Below are positions 6,940 to 12,632 of a stretch of DNA of 15,102 nt, piece after piece; positions within the stretch are counted from its first letter, which is position 1; every line of letters begins with the position of its first letter. Below the pieces are notes generated by a model. It saw only the letters and a program-made list of their open reading frames with translations, made no database searches and was not told the origin of the DNA. The position numbers and the translations under genes are program-made. The stretch is from CAVSUR01 sp052143655 (GTDB lineage: Bacteria > Actinomycetota > Actinomycetes > Streptosporangiales > Streptosporangiaceae), in assembly GCA_052143655.1 (NCBI GenBank), contig JBKQSL010000519.1:1-15102 (forward strand), given 5' to 3'.

Positions 6940-9900
6940 TGGCCCCGGATCGGCCGATCAGGATAGCCAGGATAGCCAGGATGCCGCAGGCCAGCGTCGC
7001 GGCCTGCTCGGCCGAGTCCGCCGCGCGGTGACCCGCCCGGCCGGGCCGCCCGGGGAGAACGGCTCCGTGGCCGACAGCACCGGCGCGGTTCCGCCGGTTC
7101 CGCCGGTGCCCGTGGGCCCGGCCGGGGCGGCATCGTCGGGCGGCGGGGCCGCCCACGCTGCGGCGGCCCCGCCGGTGGCCTTCCAGCCGCCGGTCGTGAT
7201 CTTCCAGCCGCCGGACCTGTCCCCGGGCCGGACGCCCGGGACTGGCGGTCGCAGCGACGCCGCGGAAGGCGCTGACCGGCCCGGCGGGGACGGCAGTGAC
7301 GGCCCGGCCCGCAGTGACGGCCCGGCCCGCAGCAGCCGCAGCCGCGCCAGCCGGGCGGCGGCCCCGGCCGCGGCCGGGGCCGCTGACGATGCCAGCCGGG
7401 CAGACGACGAGGGCACGGCCGCTGACCGCAACGCCGAGGAGGCGGGCAACGGGACCCGGCGGCGGCGCCGCGGCAGCCGTGGCCGGGGCGGTAACGAGCA
7501 CCCGGCTGACGCGGGCCAGGCCGAGAACGAGAGCCAGGCCGCCGGCGCCGGGCAGGACGCCCCGGCGGCCGGGGACGAGGCGAGCGCAGGCAGCGCCGAC
7601 GACGGCGCACCCGGCGACGATGACGGCACGGCCGGCAACGCGTCGAGCCGGTCCGGCCGGCGACGCCGGCGGCGGCGCCGCAGCGGCGCGGCCGCCGAGA
7701 CGGACCAGCCCAGCCCCGACGACCCGGCGGACACGGTGGTGCACGTGCGCCCGCCGCGGGCTCCGGTGGACACCGATGACGTCCGCTCGATCAAAGGCTC
7801 GACCCGGCTGGAGGCCAAGCGGCAGCGGCGGCGGGAGGGGCGCGACTCGGGCCGGCGGCGGCCGCCGATCATCACCGAATCGGAGTTCCTGGCCCGGCGC
7901 GAGGCCGTCGAGCGGGTGATGGTCGTCCGGCAGACCGGTGACCGGACCCAGATCGCGGTGCTGGAGGACGGCGTTCTCGTCGAGCACTACGTGGACAAGG
8001 CCAGCCATCAGTCCTACGTCGGCAACGTCTACCTCGGCCGGGTGCAGAACGTGCTGCCCTCGATGGAGGCGGCGTTCGTCGACATCGGCAAGGGCCGCAA
8101 TGCGGTGCTCTACGCCGGCGAGGTCAACTTCGAGGCCTCCGGTCTGGAGGGCGAGTCCAAGCGGATCGAGTCCGCGCTCAAGTCCGGGCAGTCCATCCTG
8201 GTGCAGGTCACCAAGGACCCGATCGGGCACAAGGGCGCCAGGCTCACCAGCCAGGTCAGCCTGCCCGGCCGGTACCTGGTGTACGTGCCGGGCAACTCGA
8301 TGACCGGTATCAGCCGCAAGCTGCCCGACAGCGAGCGGTCGCGGCTGAAGCAGATACTCAAGAAGGTCATGCCGGAGAACGCGGGCGTGATCGTCCGCAC
8401 CGCGGCCGAGGGGGCCTCGGAGGAGGAACTGGCCTCGGACGTCAAGCGGCTGGCGGCGCAATGGGAGGCGATCGAGCGCAAAGCCAAGACGGCCAGCGCG
8501 CCCGAACTGCTCCAGAGCGAGCCGGACCTGACGATCCGGGTGATCCGCGACATCTTCAACGAGGACTTCAGCAAGCTCGTCGTGTCCGGCGGCAGCGAGT
8601 GGGACATGGTGGATGAGTACGTCCGCTACGTGGCCCCGACCCTGACCGAGCGGATGGAGCGCTGGGCGGGCGATGGTGACATCTTCGCCGCGTACCGGAT
8701 CGACGAGCAGCTGGGCAAGGCGCTCGAGCGCAAGGTGTGGCTGCCCAGCGGCGGCTCGCTGGTGATCGACAACACCGAGGCCATGACGGTCATCGACGTC
8801 AACACCGGCAAGTTCACCGGCCAGGGCGGCAACCTCGAGCAGACCGTCACCCGCAACAACCTGGAGGCCGCCGAGGAGATCGTCCGCCAGCTGCGGCTGC
8901 GCGATGTCGGCGGCATCATCGTCATCGACTTCATCGACATGGTGCTGGAAAGCAACCGCGAGCTGGTGCTGCGTCGGCTGCTTGAATGCCTGGCCCGGGA
9001 CCGGACCAAGCACCAGGTGGCCGAGGTCACCTCGCTCGGCCTGGTGCAGATGACCCGCAAGCGGGTGGGGTCGGGGCTGCTGGAGGCCTTCTCGGTGCCG
9101 TGCGAGCACTGCAACGGCCGCGGCGTGCTGATCTCGCTTGAGCCGGTCGAGCACACGCCCGCCGCCCGTCCGGCCGAGCCGGAGCGGACCGGCAAGAAGG
9201 GCGGCTCGGGCCGGTCTGGTCGTGGCGGCAAGCGCGGTGAGGCCACGGCGGAAGCCCTGGCCGCTGATGTGGCGACGGCCGACGGCCAGCCTGCCGAGGT
9301 CCCCGCCGCCGATGAGATGGCGCCCGGTGCCGTCTTTGGAGCCGACGGCACGGCGGCAGACAGCGCGGCAGCCGAGAGCACGGCAGCCACGGCGACCGCG
9401 CCGGGTACCGCGGTGGTCAGCGCGGTGACGGTTACCGCGGTGACCGCGCCGGACAGCGAGTCCACCGGGGGCCGCCGGTCGCGGTCGGGCCGGTCGCGGT
9501 CCGGCCGGTCCAGGGCCGCCACCCGGCCCGCCGGCCCGGCCCAGGAGACCGCAGCGGCCGAGGCGGCGACGGTCGGCGACGAACCGGGCGACCTGCCGGC
9601 CGTCCCGGACGGTCCGGCCGTCCCGGACGGTCCGGCCGTGTCGGTCCGGGTGACCGGAGCTGGTGATCCCGGTGCCACGGCTCCGGGGTCCGGCGATGCC
9701 GCGACTGCTGCTCCGGATGCCTCGGGCCCGCAGGACCCGGCCGCGGCCGATGGCGAGGCCGGGCCCGGCCCGGGTGATGCTCCGGCTTCCGGCAGCCTGG
9801 CAGCCGGCGATGACGGCTCAGCGCCCGCCGCTGGCGGCGCCGCCGATCCTGGGCCTGCCGGGCAGGCCGAGCCGGCCGCTGCCGAAGTCCCGGTGACCGA

Positions 9901-10057
9901 CGTCGGCGATGACGCCCTGGCGGTGGCCGGTGACGCGGCCAGTGCGGACGCTGCTCCTGCCGGGGATGCTGCCATGGCAGCGGAGCCGGGCGGTCCTGAG
10001 CAGGGCAATCCGGAGCCCGGGGACGGGGAGTCGCAGGCGTCGGCGGTCCAGCACTGA
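6899..10057 (+). CDS. rne: Ribonuclease E/G (Rne/Rng family) with long disordered arms
   Basis: This 1052-residue endoribonuclease should process rRNA and tRNA precursors and start mRNA decay. The layout is N-terminal disordered arm (about 1-300, Gly/Ala/Asp and Arg-rich, with patches such as RRRRRGSRGRGG and RRRRRRRSG), S1 RNA-binding domain (from about 341, with GNVYLGRVQNVLPSMEAAFVDIG), catalytic core, then a C-terminal Ala-rich arm (about 760-1052). Catalytic aspartates matching E. coli Asp303 and Asp346 are Asp633 (TVIDVNTGKF) and Asp677 (VIDFIDM). The zinc-link cysteines are Cys735 and Cys738 (PCEHC). Having the core in the middle with arms on both sides is typical of actinobacterial RNase E; the arms probably bind RNA or degradosome partners. 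ATG at 6899 is preceded by GGAAGAG and gives MLE, lying inside the 3' end of the DUF2344 gene. Both arms contain tandem micro-repeats. Confidence 0.96.
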   Translation: MLETERHSTGSDSDGPGSADQDSQDSQDAAGQRRGLLGRVRRAVTRPAGPPGENGSVADSTGAVPPVPPVPVGPAGAASSGGGAAHAAAAPPVAFQPPVVIFQPPDLSPGRTPGTGGRSDAAEGADRPGGDGSDGPARSDGPARSSRSRASRAAAPAAAGAADDASRADDEGTAADRNAEEAGNGTRRRRRGSRGRGGNEHPADAGQAENESQAAGAGQDAPAAGDEASAGSADDGAPGDDDGTAGNASSRSGRRRRRRRRSGAAAETDQPSPDDPADTVVHVRPPRAPVDTDDVRSIKGSTRLEAKRQRRREGRDSGRRRPPIITESEFLARREAVERVMVVRQTGDRTQIAVLEDGVLVEHYVDKASHQSYVGNVYLGRVQNVLPSMEAAFVDIGKGRNAVLYAGEVNFEASGLEGESKRIESALKSGQSILVQVTKDPIGHKGARLTSQVSLPGRYLVYVPGNSMTGISRKLPDSERSRLKQILKKVMPENAGVIVRTAAEGASEEELASDVKRLAAQWEAIERKAKTASAPELLQSEPDLTIRVIRDIFNEDFSKLVVSGGSEWDMVDEYVRYVAPTLTERMERWAGDGDIFAAYRIDEQLGKALERKVWLPSGGSLVIDNTEAMTVIDVNTGKFTGQGGNLEQTVTRNNLEAAEEIVRQLRLRDVGGIIVIDFIDMVLESNRELVLRRLLECLARDRTKHQVAEVTSLGLVQMTRKRVGSGLLEAFSVPCEHCNGRGVLISLEPVEHTPAARPAEPERTGKKGGSGRSGRGGKRGEATAEALAADVATADGQPAEVPAADEMAPGAVFGADGTAADSAAAESTAATATAPGTAVVSAVTVTAVTAPDSESTGGRRSRSGRSRSGRSRAATRPAGPAQETAAAEAATVGDEPGDLPAVPDGPAVPDGPAVSVRVTGAGDPGATAPGSGDAATAAPDASGPQDPAAADGEAGPGPGDAPASGSLAAGDDGSAPAAGGAADPGPAGQAEPAAAEVPVTDVGDDALAVAGDAASADAAPAGDAAMAAEPGGPEQGNPEPGDGESQASAVQH
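7293..7328 (+). repeat. 18-bp tandem duplication in the RNase E N-terminal arm
   Basis: Two identical 18-bp units (7293-7310, 7311-7328) encode SDGPAR twice. A 9-bp repeat at 6960-6977 (AGGATAGCC twice, encoding the QDSQDSQD stretch) occurs near the start of the same arm. Both keep frame and lie in predicted disorder. Confidence 0.8.
9476..9505 (+). repeat. 15-bp repeats encoding an Arg/Ser-rich patch in the RNase E C-terminal arm
   Basis: Units at 9476-9490 and 9491-9505 differ by one base and encode a basic run, RRSRSGRSRSGRSRAA. Such Arg-rich patches in RNase E tails are commonly RNA-binding; that role is inferred here. Confidence 0.7.
9596..9631 (+). repeat. 18-bp tandem duplication in the RNase E C-terminal arm
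   Basis: Two identical 18-bp units (9596-9613 and 9614-9631), followed by a partial third, encode VPDGPA repeats. They are in frame and in low-complexity sequence. Confidence 0.8.
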
Positions 10058-10222
10058 GCCCTTGCCGGGTCTGATACTCTTTGAGGTCGGCGCACCGGAT
10101 GGACTTCAGTGGCCCTGCCGCTGACATGAGCAGTGCGCACCGCAGCCAGCCCCGTCCCGGCGATGCTCAGGTGTGCGTCCCGGAGAGTTAACGGATTGGC
10201 CCAAGGGAGAGAGAGTTCTACG
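10058..10222 (+). promoter_or_regulatory. rplU leader: candidate -10 box and a long-range hairpin
   Basis: This 165-bp gap holds no gene. TACTCT at 10075-10080 fits a TANNNT -10 box, but no good -35 lies upstream, so the promoter is tentative. GCGCACC (10135-10141) can pair with GGTGTGC (10170-10176), one G-U pair included, around a 28-nt loop, and this would sit in the 5' leader. Leaders of rplU operons often carry autoregulatory structures; I cannot assign this one to a known class. A strong purine-rich Shine-Dalgarno (GGGAGAGAGAG, 10205-10214 region) precedes the rplU start. Confidence 0.35.
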
Positions 10223-10561
10223 GTGTACGCGATTGTGCGCTGCGGCGGCAGGCAGGAGAAGGCGTCCGTCGATGACGTCCTGACCGTGGACAAGCTCGCC
10301 GGCGAGGTCGGCTCCAGCGTGACGCTGCCCGCGGTCCTGGTCGTCGACGACGGCAACGTGATCAGCGACCCGGCCGAGCTGGGCAAGTACCAGATCACGG
10401 CGGAGATCGTCGGCTCGGCCAGCGGTCCCAAGATCAACATGATTCATTACAAGAACAAGACCGGTTACCGGCGGCGCGTCGGCCACCGGCAGAAGTACAC
10501 CCAGGTGAAGATCACCGGCATCCGGGCCGGCCAGGCTGCCGCGGCTGGGAAGAAGGGCTGA
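10223..10561 (+). CDS. rplU: 50S ribosomal protein L21
   Basis: This 112-residue protein matches L21 end to end: MYAIVRCGGRQEKA at the start, LTVDKL, the NMIHYKNKTGYRRRVGHRQ rRNA-contact region and TQVKITGI. L21 binds 23S rRNA and joins the 50S subunit with L20. It is a few residues longer than typical because of a short Ala/Gly/Lys tail. GTG at 10223 is chosen because it gives the invariant YAIV N-terminus with a purine-rich ribosome site upstream; the in-frame ATG at 10133 would add thirty unrelated residues. rpmA follows after one base, so L21 and L27 are made together. Confidence 0.98.
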   Translation: MYAIVRCGGRQEKASVDDVLTVDKLAGEVGSSVTLPAVLVVDDGNVISDPAELGKYQITAEIVGSASGPKINMIHYKNKTGYRRRVGHRQKYTQVKITGIRAGQAAAAGKKG

Positions 10562-10562
10562 G

Positions 10563-10832
10563 ATGGCACACAAGAAGGGCGCCTCCTCCAGCCGCAACGG
10601 CCGTGACTCCAACGCCCAGCGGCTGGGCGTCAAGCGGTTCGGCGGCCAGCTGGTCGGGGCGGGCGAGATCATCGTGCGGCAGCACGGCACCCACTTCCAC
10701 CCCGGCGTCGGCGTCGGCCGGGGCGGCGACGACACGCTGTTCGCGCTGGTTCCGGGCAAGGTGCAGTTCGGCTCCCGGCGCGGCCGCCGCGCCGTGAGCG
10801 TGATCGAGGCCGAGCCGGAGCAGGTCAGCTAG
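10563..10832 (+). CDS. rpmA: 50S ribosomal protein L27
   Basis: This 89-residue L27 begins MAHKKGASSSRNGRDS and contains QRLGVKRFGGQ, GEIIVRQHGTHFHPG and GVGRGGDDTLFA. The N-terminal tail reaches the peptidyl-transferase centre and stabilises tRNA there. There is no cleavable N-terminal extension as found in Firmicutes, and correspondingly no Prp protease gene between rplU and rpmA. The ATG follows the rplU stop by one base, and translation is probably coupled. A strong terminator starts seven bases after the stop codon. Confidence 0.98.
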   Translation: MAHKKGASSSRNGRDSNAQRLGVKRFGGQLVGAGEIIVRQHGTHFHPGVGVGRGGDDTLFALVPGKVQFGSRRGRRAVSVIEAEPEQVS

Positions 10833-10838
10833 CGGGCT

Positions 10839-10901
10839 CAGCAGTACGACGGATCCGCGTACCCGGGGCCGGTCAGCCCGGATACGCGGATCTGCTGTTT
10901 T
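10839..10901 (+). terminator. Strong intrinsic terminator after rplU-rpmA
   Basis: GATCCGCGTA (10852-10861) pairs perfectly with TACGCGGATC (10883-10892). After one mismatch the stem continues CCGGG/CCCGG (10863-10867 with 10877-10881) around a 9-nt loop. An outer CAGCA/TGCTG pairing (10839-10843 with 10893-10897) adds five base pairs across a bulge. TTTT at 10898-10901 follows. Position, stem length and T-tract all support termination of the ribosomal-protein transcript. Confidence 0.88.
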
Positions 10902-10936
10902 GCCCGTTCGGCTCGGCCGCGCCGGGACGTGACCAC

Positions 10937-10990
10937 CATGATCCGGAAGACTTGCCGGTCCGCAGACGGCGGGAAGTCTTCCGGATCATG
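10937..10990. terminator. 17-bp perfect inverted repeat, second terminator-like hairpin
   Basis: The 17 bases at 10937-10953 (CATGATCC...ACTT) and 10974-10990 are exact reverse complements, 20 bp apart; an inner GCCG/CGGC pairing (10954-10957 with 10967-10970) can extend the stem. The arms are visibly less GC-rich than the DNA around them. There is no T-tract on either strand, so it may be a U-less back-up terminator, a protein-binding site or the remnant of a small element. The repeat is certain; its role is not. Confidence 0.6.
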
Positions 10991-11011
10991 AAGCCGCGGG
11001 CGGGAGCACCA

Positions 11012-11031
11012 GCCGCCGGGGCCCCGGCGGC
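11012..11031. other. Perfect 20-bp palindrome in the obgE leader
   Basis: The left half GCCGCCGGGG is followed directly by its reverse complement. As RNA it would form an eight-pair GC stem with a four-base loop about 100 nt before the obgE start. The rest of the stretch 10991-11131 is extremely GC-rich, encodes nothing I recognise and shows no clear -10/-35 pair. Confidence 0.45.
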
Positions 11032-11131
11032 GGCCTCGGCGGCGTGGTCACGGCGGGCTCGGCACCGGCGGGGCGGACCCCGGCGGCGGCCCCGGCGGGC
11101 GTGGCACCGGCAGGGCAGGAAGGAGAGTTCC

Positions 11132-12496
11132 GTGGCGGAGTACGCCGACCAGGCCGAGATGCGCGTGCAGGCCGGCGACGGCGGTCACGGCTGCGCCTCG
11201 GTCCACCGGGAGAAGTTCAAGCCGCTCGGCGGGCCGGACGGCGGCAACGGCGGCCGCGGCGGCGACGTGATCATCGAGGTTGCCCCGGGGATGGCGACGC
11301 TGCTGGACTTCCACCGCCGCCCGGTGCGCCGGGCCGGGAACGGCAAGCCCGGGTCGGGCTCGAACCGCAGTGGCGCCGAGGGCGCCGACCTGGTGCTGCA
11401 AGTGCCCGAGGGCACGGTCGTGAAGACGGCCAGCGGAGATGTGCTCGCCGACCTGACGGGCGCGGGCACCCGGTTCGTGACGGCGCGCGGCGGCCGGGGC
11501 GGCCTCGGCAACGCCGCACTGGCATCCGCCCGGCGCAAGGCGCCCGGGTTCGCGCTCCGTGGCGAGCCCGGCGAGCACCGCGACCTGCTGCTGGAGCTGA
11601 AGACGGTCGCCGACGCCGGGCTGGTCGGGTTCCCCAATGCCGGCAAGTCGTCGCTCATCGCGGCGCTGTCCGCGGCCCGGCCGAAGATCGCCAACTACCC
11701 ATTCACCACGCTGACCCCGCACCTGGGCGTCGTCGAGGCCGGGGACGTGCAGTACGTCGTGGCCGACGTGCCGGGCCTGATCCCGGGCGCCAGCCTCGGC
11801 AAGGGCCTGGGCCTGGATTTCCTGCGGCACGTGGAGCGGTGCAGCGTGCTGGTGCACGTGCTCGACTGCGCCACCGAGGAGCCGGGCCGCGACCCGCTCT
11901 CCGACCTGGACGCGCTGGAGGCCGAGCTGGCCGCCTATGCCGAGCTGACCGGTGCCGACCTGGCCAGCCGCCCCCGCATCGTGGTGCTGAACAAGATCGA
12001 CGTGCCAGCCGCCCGGGAGCTGGCCGAGATGGTCGAGCCGGACCTGGCCGCCCGCGGCCTGCGCGTCTGCCAGGTCTCGGCGGCCAGCACCGAGGGCCTG
12101 CGCGAGCTGTCCTTCGCGCTGGCGGAGATCATCGCCCGGGCGCGGGCCGCGGCCCCGGCACCGGAGCCCACCCGGCTGGTGCTGCGGCCCGAGCCGGTCG
12201 CCGGGCCCGATTTCGAGGTGGTCCCGGCGGGGGAGAACCGGTTCTGGATCCGCGGTGCCAAGCCGCGGCGCTGGATCGTGCAGACTGACTTCAGCAACGA
12301 CGAGGCCGTGGGCTATCTGGCCGACCGGCTGGCCAAGCTGGGCGTCGAGGAGGCACTGGCGGAGGCGGGCGCACAGCCCGGCGCGGAGGTGCTGATCGGC
12401 GACGACGACAACGCGGTGGTCTTCGACTGGGACCCGGTCCAGGAGGCCGAGGTCTCCTTCGGCCCGCGCGGCACCGACCGCCGCCTTGCACCGTAG
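11132..12496 (+). CDS. obgE: Obg-family GTPase (CgtA)
   Basis: This 454-residue GTPase acts in late 50S assembly and stress-linked growth control. The glycine-rich Obg fold fills residues 1 to about 158 (VQAGDGGHGCASVHREKF, GGNGGRGGDV, GGRGGLGNA). The G domain follows, with G1 GFPNAGKSS (166-174), G2 YPFTTLTPHLG (189-199), G3 DVPGL (212-216), G4 NKID (287-290) and G5 SAAS (316-319). A C-terminal OCT domain (about 350-440) contains FEVVPAGENRFWIRG and VEEALAEAGAQPGAEVLIG. GTG at 11132 is chosen because AGGAGA lies just upstream and the product starts at the Obg fold; the frame stays open for 180 bases upstream only because the DNA lacks AT-rich stops. Two hairpins separate it from rpmA, so it probably has its own promoter, which I could not locate. 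Confidence 0.97.
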   Translation: MAEYADQAEMRVQAGDGGHGCASVHREKFKPLGGPDGGNGGRGGDVIIEVAPGMATLLDFHRRPVRRAGNGKPGSGSNRSGAEGADLVLQVPEGTVVKTASGDVLADLTGAGTRFVTARGGRGGLGNAALASARRKAPGFALRGEPGEHRDLLLELKTVADAGLVGFPNAGKSSLIAALSAARPKIANYPFTTLTPHLGVVEAGDVQYVVADVPGLIPGASLGKGLGLDFLRHVERCSVLVHVLDCATEEPGRDPLSDLDALEAELAAYAELTGADLASRPRIVVLNKIDVPAARELAEMVEPDLAARGLRVCQVSAASTEGLRELSFALAEIIARARAAAPAPEPTRLVLRPEPVAGPDFEVVPAGENRFWIRGAKPRRWIVQTDFSNDEAVGYLADRLAKLGVEEALAEAGAQPGAEVLIGDDDNAVVFDWDPVQEAEVSFGPRGTDRRLAP

Positions 12497-12505
12497 CTCC
12501 GGCAG

Positions 12506-12521
12506 CCCGGCGTTGGCCGGG
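12506..12521 (+). terminator. Short GC hairpin after obgE, possible weak terminator
   Basis: CCCGGC (12506-12511), loop GTTG, GCCGGG (12516-12521) form a perfect six-pair stem ten bases after the obgE stop. The following bases (CACAATAAAACG) give no U-tract. It overlaps the candidate -35 of the next gene. Confidence 0.4.
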
Positions 12522-12542
12522 CACAATAAAACGCGCTACATT
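12513..12542 (+). promoter_or_regulatory. Candidate helD promoter
   Basis: TTGGCC at 12513-12518 (4/6 to TTGACA) and TACATT at 12537-12542 (a TANNNT -10 box) are 18 bp apart, in a locally AT-rich patch directly after obgE. This would start transcription near 12549, about 84 nt before the chosen helD start. The -10 lies within the palindrome described next. Confidence 0.45.
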
Positions 12543-12552
12543 GAGTAGCGCG
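12532..12552. promoter_or_regulatory. 21-bp inverted repeat over the helD -10: candidate operator
   Basis: CGCGCTAC (12532-12539), spacer ATTGA, GTAGCGCG (12545-12552) is a perfect eight-pair inverted repeat covering the candidate -10. Its size and place fit a dimeric repressor site. As RNA it is a hairpin followed by TTTTAT on the minus strand only, but no minus-strand gene is upstream to need a terminator there, so an operator is preferred. Confidence 0.5.
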
Positions 12553-12632
12553 CTCGGTTAACGCCGGGTCATTTTCAGAATGAAGAATTGAATAAAGGCT
12601 TTCTAATTCAGAATACCGGAGAAGGGGCCTGG

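Noticed and set aside
10133..10222. N-terminal extension of L21 or a leader peptide starting at the 10133 start codon
   Set aside because: L21 has an invariant start (MYAIV) and the extension has no similarity to it; no separate short ORF with a good ribosome site is evident in the leader.
10952..11131. In-frame N-terminal extension of Obg
   Set aside because: The extension is Arg/Ala/Gly-rich, unlike any Obg, and begins inside the 17-bp inverted repeat; the GTG at 11132 has a good Shine-Dalgarno and starts the Obg fold directly.
12532..12558. Intrinsic terminator on the minus strand (stem followed by TTTTAT)
   Set aside because: No minus-strand gene lies to the right within the window that would need it, and the repeat overlaps a plausible plus-strand -10, so an operator or incidental structure is more likely.
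12588..12632. Earlier TTG start for helD
   Set aside because: It would add 15 residues not typical of the family, without a convincing ribosome site, whereas TTG at 12633 has AAGGGG at ideal spacing.
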